Positions 1-9,252 of a stretch of 64,000 bases of DNA are shown piece by piece. The position numbers were made by a program, and so were the translations under genes. The DNA is from Pseudoflavonifractor sp. (GTDB lineage: Bacteria > Bacteroidota > Bacteroidia > Bacteroidales > Muribaculaceae). How positions within the stretch are numbered: the first letter of the stretch is position 1; every line of letters begins with the position of its first letter. Below the pieces are notes generated by a model. That model saw only the letters and a list, made by a program, of their open reading frames with translations. It ran no database searches and had not been told where the DNA came from. The DNA is taken from positions 1,440,856 through 1,504,855 of the forward strand of contig JAMPAQ010000001.1 of NCBI GenBank assembly GCA_023667145.1. Reading direction: 5' to 3'.

Positions 1-70
1 TTTTCAGCAGGTTATGCAAGGAGGGCGTGCCATGAATTTTGACACACCCCCTTTCAGTGCTTTTGATGGG

Positions 71-2500
71 TCACAGTTCTATTGCGTCGCTCACTTTCTC
101 GTCGGTGATAGCTATTCTTACCACGTCGCTGACCGATGATACGTAGTGGAAGGTCAGCCCTTTCAGGTATCTCTCGTTGATGTCGTTGATGTCCTTGCGG
201 TTGTCCTGCGACAGGATGATGTCAGTGATGCCGGCGCGTTTGGCGGCGAGTATCTTCTCCTTTATGCCTCCAACCGGCAGTACCTTGCCCCGCAGCGTTA
301 TTTCTCCCGTCATGGCTATGTTGGCCCTAACCTTGCGTTGGGTGAACGTCGATACAAGCGATGTCGCCATCGTTATGCCAGCCGACGGACCGTCCTTGGG
401 GATTGCTCCCTCGGGTACGTGAATGTGGACGGCATATTTATCAAAAAGCTCATCGGGGATGCCAAGTTGGGCTGCATGTGACTTGACATACTGCATGGCT
501 ATCGTGGCCGACTCCTTCATCACGTTGCCGAGGTTGCCGGTCAGGGTCAGTTTGTCACCCTTGCTCTTTGACAGCGATGACTCTATGTATAGTATCTCAC
601 CGCCAACGGCAGTCCACGCGAGGCCGGTTACAACTCCGGCGTATTCGTTACCCTCGTAGCGGTCTTTGTTGTATTTCTCGACGCCAAGGGCTGTGGCGGC
701 GATGTCGGGGGTGATAGTGCGGCTGAACTCATCACCGCTCATCTTGCGCAATATCGTTTTGCGGAATATCGACGCTATCGCCTGTTCGAGTTGCCTTACT
801 CCGCTCTCGGCTGTGTAGCTCTCGACTATTTTGGCTATGGCATCGGGCGTGAATGTCAGCGCGTCATCCCCAATGGCAAACTCCTCGTTCAGCCGTGGAA
901 TGATATGGCGGGTGGCTATCTCGACTTTCTCCTCAAGCAGATAGCCTGATATGTCGATGACCTCCATGCGGTCGAGCAGTGGCTGCGACAGTGTCTGCAA
1001 TGTGTTGGCTGTGGCGATGAACAGGACTTTTGACAGGTCATAATCGACATCAATGTAATTGTCGTGAAACCGGCAGTTCTGTTCCGGATCAAGGACTTCG
1101 AGCAACGCGGCTGACGGGTCGCCCTTGAAGTCATTGCCGATTTTGTCGACTTCGTCAAGCAGCAGCACGGGGTTGGATGTGCCGCTGCGTTTGATGGCAT
1201 CCATTATGCGTCCCGGCATCGCCCCGATATACGTGCGGCGGTGACCGCGTATCTCGGCTTCATCGTGCATTCCGCCGAGCGATACGCGCTGATAGGCACG
1301 TCCGAGAGCCTTGGCTACCGAGCGTCCGAGCGATGTCTTGCCCACGCCGGGTGCCCCTACGAGACAGAGTATGGGCGACTTTCCCTCCGGGTTGTTCATC
1401 AGCACGGCAATCTGTTCGAGTATGCGGTCTTTTACCTTGTCAAGCCCATAATGGTTTTGGTTTAGCTCCGACTTGGCAAAGTCAAAGTCGGTATTCAGAG
1501 GCGAATATTTGCCCCACGGGAGGTCAAGCAGGGTCTCCACATAGCTGTATTGCACCTGATAGTCGGGACTCTGCGGGTTGAGGCGTTCCAGTTTGCCGAT
1601 CTCCTTATCCACGACATGCCTCATCGTTTCGGAAAAGCCAATCTCGTCAGCTTTCTTCCTTAGTTCTGCGGCATCGTCGGTATCGCCATACAATTCCTGT
1701 CTTATGGCATCCATCTGTTGTTGTAGGAATGTATTGCGCTGTTGCTCTGTAAGCTGCACCCGGGCTTTCTCTTGGATTCCCTTGCTGATCTCAAGCAGCT
1801 CCTGTTGGCGGGCCAGTTCGGTGTATAGCCTGAATGCACGGTCCTTTATGCGCGATGCTTTCAGCAGCTCCTGTTTTACCTCCGGGGAAAATGGCGCATG
1901 GGCGGCTATGAAATTGACGGTCTCGACGTTGTCCTTGATGTTGTTGAGATTGAACACCACGTCACTCGGGACTCCGTTGGATGTCGCCTCGATGAGCGAC
2001 AGTGTGGTCTTGCGTATCGAGTCTACAAGCGTGTTAAACTCCACGTCTCCTGACCTTGCCCCGGTTTCGCGCACGGGCAGTGCTGTCACCTTTAGCATGA
2101 ATTTGTCAGTTGCGCCATTGTCGGGAGTGCCTGTTATGCGTATTTTGCCACGCGCTCTTACGAGCGCGGTGTCTGAACCGTCGGGCAGACTGAACACTTT
2201 GAGCACATCGGCGACAACGCCGAGAGGGTAGAGCTGGTCAATGCCCGGCCAGTCGGTCGACGGATCGAGTTGGCAGACGATGGCTATAGGCTTGCGGGTC
2301 TGCACGGCGGTGTTCACAGTCGCCGACGACGCGGGACGTTCAATGCCTATAGGCACGGTAACTCCCGGGAACAGCACGAGATTGCGGGTGGGCAACACCA
2401 TTAGGCTATCGTAGTCCGGGTCGGGCCGCTCTACGGTATCGTCTATCTGTATCTGTCCCAGCGGCAATATCTGGGACGCGTCTTCATCAGGATTTTTCAT
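71..2500 (-). CDS. lon: ATP-dependent protease Lon
   Basis: Cytoplasmic homohexameric AAA+ serine protease that degrades misfolded and regulatory proteins. The 809-residue product shows the full LonA order: an N-terminal substrate-binding domain (about 33-235), a coiled linker (235-300), an AAA+ module with Walker A GAPGVGKT (382-389) and Walker B LLLDE (446-450), and a C-terminal protease domain. The catalytic dyad is Ser706, in PKDGPSAG, and Lys749, 43 residues later as in E. coli Lon (679/722). The length is normal for LonA. ATG start at 2500-2498. A TAnnTTTG promoter element lies about 65 bp upstream. The gene stands alone, convergent with nothing visible at the window edge. Confidence 0.97.
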   Translation of the reverse strand: MKNPDEDASQILPLGQIQIDDTVERPDPDYDSLMVLPTRNLVLFPGVTVPIGIERPASSATVNTAVQTRKPIAIVCQLDPSTDWPGIDQLYPLGVVADVLKVFSLPDGSDTALVRARGKIRITGTPDNGATDKFMLKVTALPVRETGARSGDVEFNTLVDSIRKTTLSLIEATSNGVPSDVVFNLNNIKDNVETVNFIAAHAPFSPEVKQELLKASRIKDRAFRLYTELARQQELLEISKGIQEKARVQLTEQQRNTFLQQQMDAIRQELYGDTDDAAELRKKADEIGFSETMRHVVDKEIGKLERLNPQSPDYQVQYSYVETLLDLPWGKYSPLNTDFDFAKSELNQNHYGLDKVKDRILEQIAVLMNNPEGKSPILCLVGAPGVGKTSLGRSVAKALGRAYQRVSLGGMHDEAEIRGHRRTYIGAMPGRIMDAIKRSGTSNPVLLLDEVDKIGNDFKGDPSAALLEVLDPEQNCRFHDNYIDVDYDLSKVLFIATANTLQTLSQPLLDRMEVIDISGYLLEEKVEIATRHIIPRLNEEFAIGDDALTFTPDAIAKIVESYTAESGVRQLEQAIASIFRKTILRKMSGDEFSRTITPDIAATALGVEKYNKDRYEGNEYAGVVTGLAWTAVGGEILYIESSLSKSKGDKLTLTGNLGNVMKESATIAMQYVKSHAAQLGIPDELFDKYAVHIHVPEGAIPKDGPSAGITMATSLVSTFTQRKVRANIAMTGEITLRGKVLPVGGIKEKILAAKRAGITDIILSQDNRKDINDINERYLKGLTFHYVSSVSDVVRIAITDEKVSDAIEL

Positions 2501-2564
2501 CTATATATCGTGGTGTGGTATATTATATTAATGTATGTGAGACTTAACGTTGCAAAAAGAATGC

Positions 2565-2595
2565 CAAAGTTACATATTATTCCCGGCACGTCAAT
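2565..2595 (-). promoter_or_regulatory. lon promoter (Bacteroidetes type)
   Basis: On the minus strand a -7 element TAACTTTG (2572-2565) is preceded after 19 bp by ATTG (2595-2592), close to the Bacteroidetes sigma-ABfr consensus TTTG-19-TAnnTTTG. The predicted start is near 2558, giving a leader of about 58 nt. No heat-shock operator is obvious. Confidence 0.6.
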
Positions 2596-2701
2596 ATCGC
2601 CCGCCCCTTAAATTGGTTTAACATAATGAATTTGTGCTTAGGAAATTCAGATAAATTGTCGTCCCGACAATTTTGTCACAGTTTTTACAGATTAAAATTA
2701 T

Positions 2702-2980
2702 TATATTTGTCGTTGGAATATGCCAAGAGTGGTGTTTTCCCAGTTCATATTTTAGTAAAAGACGTTTTTCACGACTGGCTTCTACATCTGAAACTTAGGA
2801 ACTTTCAAAACTTGTAAGAAGAAAGTACAGCGATGACGTCCACGCTTGATTATATGTCCATGCTGCCATCGGTAGCGTGTAATATGGTCATAAGTGGGTT
2901 GTTCGGCTGCCAAATCTCTACAAGTGGGTATCCTAAGACCTCAGATGTGGGACTGGTTAGGTTGAGCTGCCCACGTCTTT
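2702..2980 (+). ncRNA. possible structured leader or small RNA upstream of BspA gene
   Basis: The 537-bp gap between lon and the BspA gene holds no convincing ORF. A -7-like element TATATTTG lies at 2702-2709. The stretch 2830-2980 is rich in potential stems, for example GCTGCC-atc-GGTAGC near 2870-2885, and the word aagtgggt occurs twice. It ends in a 9-bp hairpin (2943-2951 with 2970-2978) followed by TTTTATATT, an intrinsic-terminator layout. It could be a free-standing sRNA of about 265 nt or an attenuating leader for the gene at 3038. I cannot assign a known RNA family. Confidence 0.35.
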
Positions 2981-2982
2981 TA
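2943..2982 (+). terminator. intrinsic terminator or attenuator before BspA gene
   Basis: The arms AGATGTGGG and CCCACGTCT pair over 9 bp with one G-U, enclose an 18-nt loop and are followed by a T-rich run. It lies 55 bp upstream of the ATG at 3038, so transcription entering from the leader would meet it before the gene. Confidence 0.5.
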
Positions 2983-3037
2983 TATTCATAACAAATAGAT
3001 TAAGGCTGATGAGGGTGGCCGTCAGAAATCGTTTATT

Positions 3038-5803
3038 ATGAAAAAATGTATGGCCTTATTGGCTCTTGCGCTCATGGGCGCAGTCCATTCATTGGCAGCG
3101 GTCATAGTCGATGACCTTTATTACAATCTTAATTCATCGGCTAAGACAGCAGAAGTCACCTACCTGAAAAATCCGATGACGGGTTCTACAAACGGTAACG
3201 CGGGATATGTCAGCGGCAATATTAGTATTCCTGAAACGATAGAGGTAAGCAATACTGTATATAAAGTGACATCAATTGGAACGGATGCTTTTTATGGTTG
3301 CGTAGGTCTTGAATCTGTTGAGTTACCAAACACCATGATTACCATAGGCTCGTATGCTTTTTACGGATGCACGAGCCTACAAGAAATTGTCGTTCCTAAT
3401 TCCGTTACGGCGATTCAAAATAGCGCATTTGAAAATTGTACGGGACTCAAGAGCATAATTATTGGGAATGGAGTGGAACACATTTATTACGATGTTTTTA
3501 AGGGGTGTGCCGGCGTTGAGGATATAGTGCTGCTGGATGGGGATAAGTCGTTGACGATTGATGCTTGTATATGTCCCAATGTTCATGGGGTAAGGACGCG
3601 TTATTCAATGTTTCATCACTGTCCAGCAACCACGGTTTATGTCGGTAGGAACCTTTCTGAAGATTCAGAACCGCCATTTAGAGACAATGCTTCAATCAAG
3701 CAACTGACAATAGGTAATTGTGTAACCTCAATCAGTGCGCTTGAGTTTTCAGGTTGTACCGGGATTACAAATGTCTCCATCCCCGCGTCTGTAAAATCAA
3801 TCTCGGAGAAAGCATTCTTTGGTTGTAAGGGGTTGCTTCACGCCGAGATTGGAGAATTTGTTGTCACTATTGGAAGTAACAGTTTTTATAACTGCTCCTC
3901 ATTACAAGAGATTGTAATTCCTAAGTCCGTTACAGAAATAGGGGATAATGCGTTTAAAGGATGTAAGGCGTTGGAGAGCGTTACGATGTATGACAACCTT
4001 TTATCAATTGGGAACGGTGCATTTGAGGGTTGCTCAAAATTGAAAGATGTGGTAATACCTAACACTGTAACTAATTTAGGAGGGTATGCGTTTGAGTATT
4101 GTAGTAATCTTGAGAGTGTTATAATCGGCCAGTCGGTGGAAATGATTAACGAATCCACATTTTTCTATTGTTCAAAGTTGAAGAGCATAACTATCCCCAA
4201 TTCTGTATCAAGTGTACAATCTGATGCTTTCAACCGATGCGAGTCATTGGAAAGAGTGACAATCGGTGATGGCGTAAAGTCTATTGGCGAAAGAGCCTTT
4301 TATTATTGTAAGGCTTTGACAGATGTCACTTTTGGTAATCAACTTGAAACCATAGGTAAGGAGGCTTTTTCACCCAGTTCGGTGAAAGAGGTCAGACTTC
4401 CTGATTCAATGATTTCACTTGGAGAATCTGCCTTTGGCGCTTGTCCAATAGAGAATTTATATCTCGGAGAAAGTATTGAGGAAATAGGTGAATCCTGCTT
4501 TGGTTATTGTAAGGAGCTATCAAGCGTTAATCTGCCTAATTCCCTGACATTATTGGGGACAGGTGCTTTTAGCCGCTGTCAAAAACTGAGTTCCGTGACA
4601 ATAGGGAATGGGTTGCAAGTTATTCCTGAAGGTGCGTTCTCAGAGTGTGACTCACTCACAGAAGTGGAAATCCCCGGAAATATCAAAACCATCGGGGATC
4701 AGGCGTTTTGGGGGACAGGCCTGGAGACTTTGATACTTAAAGACGGTATCGAAACAATAGGAGCTGCTGCATTTAACCAAACGAAGATCAAACGTTTAGT
4801 CATACCATCCTCGGTAACTTGTATTGATGATGCTGCTTTTGATGGTTTGAGCGAATATCTTAAGGAAGTTGTGCTGTGTGATGGTACTGATGTCCTGAAA
4901 ATCAAAGATGCCCCCTTTAATATTCATACAAATCTTGATATACTGATTATAGGACGTCCAATCGAATATGAGCAAACGCATGATGTCCCTGCCGGGAGTC
5001 CACAACAGTTAGGATTTCAGCATATTACCGTGAACAAAGTATGGATAACAGACTATGTTGAAGCTGTACCCGACTACATTTGTTGGTATTGTAACGGAAT
5101 AGAGGGCATATACATCGGGAATGGTATAATGACTGTGGGACAAGAGGCTTTTGGGGATGCCGAAAGTCAAAAGATATGTTACGTAGGGAGATCTGTATCA
5201 GAAATTGGTGATTATGCGCTCCTCGGGGGCAACCTGACAGATATATATCTGCAAGGCGAGATTCCTCCGACAGTTGGATACCAAACTCTTTACAATTATA
5301 ATAATGTGACATTGCACTATCCGATTGGCTCTCCATATTCCTCAGCTCCATATTGGTATAATTTCTCCAAATGTGATAATGATATGGGACCGACCTTAAA
5401 TTTCTCAGCTCTCAAGGCCGAATGTGGCACTACTGTACAATTAGGAGTCGTCGGTTATGCTCGGAACGGATTAGAGGCAGAGGGCGTAAAATGGTATTCA
5501 TCAAATCCTGATGCCGTCAGTGTGTCACAATCGGGTCTCGTGACCGTCATTAAAAGTCTTAAGGCGACTGTTGCCGCTATGCTCTCTGATGGGACTTATG
5601 CGACATGTGTAATTAATGGCACGGAAGGAGAGCAGCTTAGTGGTATTGAGGAGTTGGATTCTGATGTATCAGGGCTTCATTACCCTGCAACTGTATATAA
5701 TATGCAAGGTATACCTGTGCAGCATGTTGACTCGGATTCAGATCTTAATAGCTTGACACCGGGATTTTACATCGTTAATGGTCAAAAAGTAATGATAAGA
5801 TAG
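3038..5803 (+). CDS. secreted BspA-type leucine-rich-repeat protein
   Basis: Surface or secreted repeat protein of 921 residues. A signal peptide spans about 1-21 (MKK, hydrophobic core, SLAA). From about 75 to 760 there are many degenerate LRR_5/BspA units with the pattern I-P-x-S-V-x-x-I-G-x-x-A-F-x-x-C-x-x-L, one roughly every 23 residues. A bacterial Ig-like (Big_2) segment follows at about 790-865 (W-Y-S-S-N-P-D, S-G-L-V-T-V). The last 40 residues end in G-F-Y-I-V-N-G-Q-K-V-M-I-R, resembling Bacteroidetes secretion/sorting tails (type IX-like). Family members are known for adhesion and host-matrix binding; that role here is inferred. The gene is monocistronic, bracketed by hairpins at 2943-2982 and 5881-5912, and its codon use is more AT-rich than lon or the EF-G gene, so recent acquisition is possible. 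Confidence 0.9.
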   Translation: MKKCMALLALALMGAVHSLAAVIVDDLYYNLNSSAKTAEVTYLKNPMTGSTNGNAGYVSGNISIPETIEVSNTVYKVTSIGTDAFYGCVGLESVELPNTMITIGSYAFYGCTSLQEIVVPNSVTAIQNSAFENCTGLKSIIIGNGVEHIYYDVFKGCAGVEDIVLLDGDKSLTIDACICPNVHGVRTRYSMFHHCPATTVYVGRNLSEDSEPPFRDNASIKQLTIGNCVTSISALEFSGCTGITNVSIPASVKSISEKAFFGCKGLLHAEIGEFVVTIGSNSFYNCSSLQEIVIPKSVTEIGDNAFKGCKALESVTMYDNLLSIGNGAFEGCSKLKDVVIPNTVTNLGGYAFEYCSNLESVIIGQSVEMINESTFFYCSKLKSITIPNSVSSVQSDAFNRCESLERVTIGDGVKSIGERAFYYCKALTDVTFGNQLETIGKEAFSPSSVKEVRLPDSMISLGESAFGACPIENLYLGESIEEIGESCFGYCKELSSVNLPNSLTLLGTGAFSRCQKLSSVTIGNGLQVIPEGAFSECDSLTEVEIPGNIKTIGDQAFWGTGLETLILKDGIETIGAAAFNQTKIKRLVIPSSVTCIDDAAFDGLSEYLKEVVLCDGTDVLKIKDAPFNIHTNLDILIIGRPIEYEQTHDVPAGSPQQLGFQHITVNKVWITDYVEAVPDYICWYCNGIEGIYIGNGIMTVGQEAFGDAESQKICYVGRSVSEIGDYALLGGNLTDIYLQGEIPPTVGYQTLYNYNNVTLHYPIGSPYSSAPYWYNFSKCDNDMGPTLNFSALKAECGTTVQLGVVGYARNGLEAEGVKWYSSNPDAVSVSQSGLVTVIKSLKATVAAMLSDGTYATCVINGTEGEQLSGIEELDSDVSGLHYPATVYNMQGIPVQHVDSDSDLNSLTPGFYIVNGQKVMIR

Positions 5804-5880
5804 TGTTTGATAGTCTGATTGTTTTTATGATAAGTAAAATAGAAGATTAGTTTTACTGTTTGACAATTAGTAGCATATGG

Positions 5881-5912
5881 CAAGACTGCGGCACATTAAG
5901 GCCGGAGTCTTG
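5881..5912 (+). terminator. probable terminator after BspA gene
   Basis: CAAGACT...AGTCTTG arms extend inward by a further 4 bp past one mismatch, then the sequence reads ctttgtc. The T-run is weak, but the position 78 bp after the BspA stop fits. The remainder of the 345-bp gap to 6149 is AT-rich; an element TTAATTTG at 6070-6077 is a possible -7 box for the next gene. Confidence 0.5.
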
Positions 5913-6148
5913 CTTTGTCATAAACAGCGCTTAACTGCCCCTGTTTATCCCTCAATATTGATTTTTAGATAATCCGTTGTCTGGTTTTGAAGATATGTTT
6001 TGGAGTTCGTATTCATGGTTATGTGTTGTGAAACATATAAATTGATGGTGTAAATTTCAAAAAAATATATTAATTTGCGCTCAATAAGTGGTTGAAGGCC
6101 GCTTTAGTGAACCTGACTAACATATTTACTTTATAAAATTCTAATAAC

Positions 6149-8305
6149 ATGAAGGTTTATCAGACCAACGAGATTAAAAATATCGCCTTGCTTGGTAGCA
6201 AAGGCTCGGGTAAGACCACACTCGCTGAAGCGATGCTTTACGAGTGTGGGGTTATAAAACGTCGTGGCACTGTCGATGCCGGAAATACGGTATGTGACTA
6301 TTTCCCGGTTGAAAAGGAGTACGGTTACTCTGTCTTTTCAACCATTTTTTATGCTGAGTTCCTAAATAAGAAACTTAACGTGATTGACTGTCCGGGCAGT
6401 GATGACTTTGTCGGAAGTGCCATAACGGCTCTTAATGTGACCGATACCGGCGTGATAGTGATTGACTCGCAATATGGTGTGGAGGTCGGTACGCAAAACA
6501 TATTCCGCACGACCGCTGCCTTGCGCAAGCCGGTGATATTCGCTATGAATCAGCTCGATGGTGAGAAGGCCGAGTATGACAACGTGATAGAGCAGATGCG
6601 CGAGATATTCGGCCCAAAGGTTACCGTTATACAATATCCCTTGAGCGTTGGTCCCGGTTTCAACGCCATGATTGATGTCCTGTTGATGAAGAAGTACTCG
6701 TGGGGTCCTGACGGCGGCGTGCCTGTGATTGAGGATATCCCTGCCGAGGAGATGGACAAGGCCCGCGAGTTGCATCAGGCTCTTGTCGAGGCTGCTGCCG
6801 AGAATGACGAGACACTGATGGAAAAATTCTTTGAACAGGGTAGTCTCTCGGAGGACGAGATGCGCGAGGGAATACGCAAGGGGCTTGTTGACCGCTCGAT
6901 ATTCCCTGTGTTCTGTGTCAGCGCTCTCAAGGATATGGGTGTGCGCCGCATGATGGAGTTCCTTGGCAATGTCGTGCCGTTTGTCGAGGATATGCCCGCT
7001 CCCGTTGATACTGTCGGTGACGAGGTTAAGCCTGACAGTAATGGCCCCCTCAGTCTCTTTGTATTCAAGACGACAGTTGAGCCGCATATCGGTGAGGTGA
7101 GCTATTTCAAGGTCATGTCGGGAACTCTCAATGCCGGTGTTGATCTTAACAATGTCAGTCGTGACAGCAAGGAGCGTCTTGCCCAGATATTCTGTGTCTG
7201 CGGTCAGATAAGGACTCAGGTCGACAAGCTATGCGCCGGCGATATAGGCGCGTCGGTCAAGCTCAAGGATGTGCGTACCGGCAATACCCTTGACGAGAAG
7301 GGCTGCGACTATATGTTTGACTTCATCAAGTATCCCGCGCCCAAATATCAGCGTGCGGTGCGTCCCGTGACCGAGAGCGATGCCGAGAAGCTAAGCGAGA
7401 TTCTGACCCGTATGCACGAGGAGGATCCGACGTGGCAGGTCGAGCAGTCAAAGGAACTCAAGCAGACCATATTGTCAGGCCAAGGCGAGTTCCACCTGCG
7501 TACTCTCAAATGGCGCGTTGAGAATAATGATAAACTCCCCATCATCTTTGAGGAACCCAAGATTCCCTATCGCGAGACAATTACCAAAGCAGCCCGGGCT
7601 GACTACCGTCACAAGAAGCAGTCGGGTGGCGCGGGGCAATTTGGCGAGGTGCATCTCATCATCGAGCCGTATACCGAGGGTATGCCGGCTCCCGACAGCT
7701 ACCGCTTCGGCAACCAGGAGTATAAGATGAATGTGCGCGACACACAGGAGATACCTCTCGAATGGGGTGGCAAGCTCGTTGTCTGCAACTGTATTGTCGG
7801 CGGTGCCATAGATGCCCGCTTCATCCCCGCCATTGTCAAGGGGTTGATGGACCGCATGGAGCAGGGCCCTCTGACCGGCAGCTATGCACGCGATGTCAGG
7901 GTCTGCATATATGACGGAAAGATGCACCCGGTCGATTCAAACGAAATCTCGTTCCGCCTTGCCGGCCGTAACGCGTTCAGCGAGGCTTTCCGCTCGGCCA
8001 ACCCCAAGATACTTGAGCCTGTATATGATGTCGAGGTGTTTGTCCCGGCCGATGTCATGGGCGACGTGATGAGTGACCTGCAAGGTCGTCGCGCCATTAT
8101 CATGGGCATGTCGAGCGAGAATGGATTTGAGAAAATCTCGGCCCGTGTGCCCCTCAAGGAGATGGCGTCTTACTCGACGGCGTTGAGTTCGATAACGGGT
8201 GGCCGTTCGTCGTTCACGATGAAATTCTCGGCCTACGAGCTTGTACCCACCGATGTGCAGGAGAAGCTCCTCAAGGCATACGCCGAGCAGAATGCCGACG
8301 AATGA
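6149..8305 (+). CDS. fusA2: EF-G paralogue (EF-G2-like), predicted GTPase-deficient
   Basis: Translocation factor of 718 residues with the five EF-G domains: GTPase 1-275, domain II about 300-395, III about 400-475 (GQGEFHLRTL), IV about 475-600 (QSGGAGQFGEVH) and V about 610-690. The P-loop is GSKGSGKT (16-23). The switch II motif, normally DTPGHVDF, reads DCPGSDDF (80-87), so the catalytic His is Ser84. The G4 motif is NQLD (134-137) instead of NKxD. These changes match the Bacteroides EF-G2 group, described as supporting translation without GTP hydrolysis during carbon limitation and gut colonisation; transferring that role here is inference. The gene stands alone, not in a str operon with rpsL, rpsG or tuf, and a strong terminator follows at 8351. 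Confidence 0.9.
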   Translation: MKVYQTNEIKNIALLGSKGSGKTTLAEAMLYECGVIKRRGTVDAGNTVCDYFPVEKEYGYSVFSTIFYAEFLNKKLNVIDCPGSDDFVGSAITALNVTDTGVIVIDSQYGVEVGTQNIFRTTAALRKPVIFAMNQLDGEKAEYDNVIEQMREIFGPKVTVIQYPLSVGPGFNAMIDVLLMKKYSWGPDGGVPVIEDIPAEEMDKARELHQALVEAAAENDETLMEKFFEQGSLSEDEMREGIRKGLVDRSIFPVFCVSALKDMGVRRMMEFLGNVVPFVEDMPAPVDTVGDEVKPDSNGPLSLFVFKTTVEPHIGEVSYFKVMSGTLNAGVDLNNVSRDSKERLAQIFCVCGQIRTQVDKLCAGDIGASVKLKDVRTGNTLDEKGCDYMFDFIKYPAPKYQRAVRPVTESDAEKLSEILTRMHEEDPTWQVEQSKELKQTILSGQGEFHLRTLKWRVENNDKLPIIFEEPKIPYRETITKAARADYRHKKQSGGAGQFGEVHLIIEPYTEGMPAPDSYRFGNQEYKMNVRDTQEIPLEWGGKLVVCNCIVGGAIDARFIPAIVKGLMDRMEQGPLTGSYARDVRVCIYDGKMHPVDSNEISFRLAGRNAFSEAFRSANPKILEPVYDVEVFVPADVMGDVMSDLQGRRAIIMGMSSENGFEKISARVPLKEMASYSTALSSITGGRSSFTMKFSAYELVPTDVQEKLLKAYAEQNADE

Positions 8306-8350
8306 CATTAAACTGATAACTTCACTTTTTCAAACCTTTGTAATATGGAA

Positions 8351-8383
8351 TGGAGGAACTCGTGAGAGCTCCTCCATTTTTTT
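8351..8383 (+). terminator. intrinsic terminator of EF-G2-like gene
   Basis: TGGAGGA pairs with TCCTCCA, three more inner pairs close a GTGA loop, and seven T residues follow. It lies 46 bp after the stop codon. Confidence 0.85.
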
Positions 8384-8478
8384 GCTAAGTCTGATCACGG
8401 GACGAACCACTGACTTGTATTGGCGCGCCTTGGCCTTATCGACACCGTCATCATTCTAATGCGCGTGATTATATGATG

Positions 8479-8518
8479 AGCCGATGGCCGCGAGTGGTTG
8501 TCTACGCGGCCATCGGCT
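8479..8518. terminator. GC-rich hairpin between convergent genes
   Basis: A perfect 14-bp stem (AGCCGATGGCCGCG with its complement) encloses a 12-nt loop, 25 bp downstream of the rprY stop. It has no T-run on either side, so it is a plausible but atypical terminator for the minus-strand rprXY unit. Confidence 0.55.
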
Positions 8519-8543
8519 TGTCTCTACGGGTAGGATGGAGGAT

Positions 8544-9245
8544 TTATGCCTCCTCCTCGGGGGCAATGAGCTTGTAGCCCTTGCCGTGGATATTGATAAT
8601 CTCGATTGAGGGGTCGGCCTTGAGGTGCTTGCGGAGCTTGGTGATGTACACGTCCATGCTTCGTGCGTTGAAGTAGTTGTCGTCAATCCAGATGGTCTTG
8701 AGCGCGAAGTTACGTTCGAGCAGCTCATTGACATGAGAGCAGAGCAGGCTGAGCAATTCGGTCTCCTTGGTTGTCAGGTCGATGGTCTTGTCGTCAATCA
8801 TCAATATCTGCTTCTGGGTATTGAACATGAACTTGCCGATCTTGTACATCGTGATTTCCTTGCCCTTCTTGCCCTTGACACGGCGCAGGATGGCCTCGAT
8901 GCGGAACACAAGTTCCTCCATCGAGAACGGTTTGGTGATATAGTCGTCGGCACCGATCTTGAACCCTTCGAGTATATCCTCTTTGAGAGACTTGGCTGTC
9001 AAGAAGATTATCGGCACCTCGCTGTTTACCGTCCTTATCTCCTGTGCGAGCGCGAAGCCGTCTTTCTTGGGCATCATCACATCAAGCACGCAAAGGTCAT
9101 ATTTTCCTTTGAGGAACGCCTTGTAGCCGCTCTCTCCGTCTGAAAACAAGTCGGCATTGTAGCCTTTGGCCTGCAAGTATTCTCTCAGCAACATGCCGAG
9201 ATTCTCGTCGTCCTCACACAACAGAATACGCAAACGTTCTTCCAT
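8544..9245 (-). CDS. rprY: response regulator, OmpR/PhoB class (RprY)
   Basis: DNA-binding response regulator of 233 residues. The receiver domain (1-120) has the acidic pocket E11-D12-D13, phospho-acceptor Asp55 (VLDVMMP) and the conserved Lys in FLTAK. The C-terminal winged-helix effector domain (about 135-230) ends with the typical N-I-H-G-K-G-Y-K-L wing. It begins 8 bp after the kinase gene on the same strand, so the two form one transcription unit. Identification as RprY rests on the length, the N-terminal pattern and the pairing with an RprX-like kinase. In Bacteroides RprXY is linked to tetracycline-resistance gene control and stress; targets here are unknown. Confidence 0.88.
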   Translation of the reverse strand: MEERLRILLCEDDENLGMLLREYLQAKGYNADLFSDGESGYKAFLKGKYDLCVLDVMMPKKDGFALAQEIRTVNSEVPIIFLTAKSLKEDILEGFKIGADDYITKPFSMEELVFRIEAILRRVKGKKGKEITMYKIGKFMFNTQKQILMIDDKTIDLTTKETELLSLLCSHVNELLERNFALKTIWIDDNYFNARSMDVYITKLRKHLKADPSIEIINIHGKGYKLIAPEEEA

Positions 9246-9252
9246 AATCGTA

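Noticed and set aside
1578-2231. Long (217-residue) plus-strand ORF antisense to lon
   Set aside because: Serine/leucine-rich mirror of the lon codons; typical shadow of a real gene.
2626-2817. Plus-strand ORF of 63 residues between lon and the BspA gene
   Set aside because: No recognisable domain or ribosome-binding site, and it overlaps the predicted promoter of the structured leader.
6362-7087. 241-residue minus-strand ORF inside the EF-G2-like gene
   Set aside because: Antisense shadow of a clearly identified gene; no signal or domain.
8479-8518. Possible regulatory inverted repeat (invertible promoter) between EF-G2-like and rprY genes
   Set aside because: The arms enclose only 12 nt and the flanking genes converge; a hairpin at gene ends is the simpler explanation.
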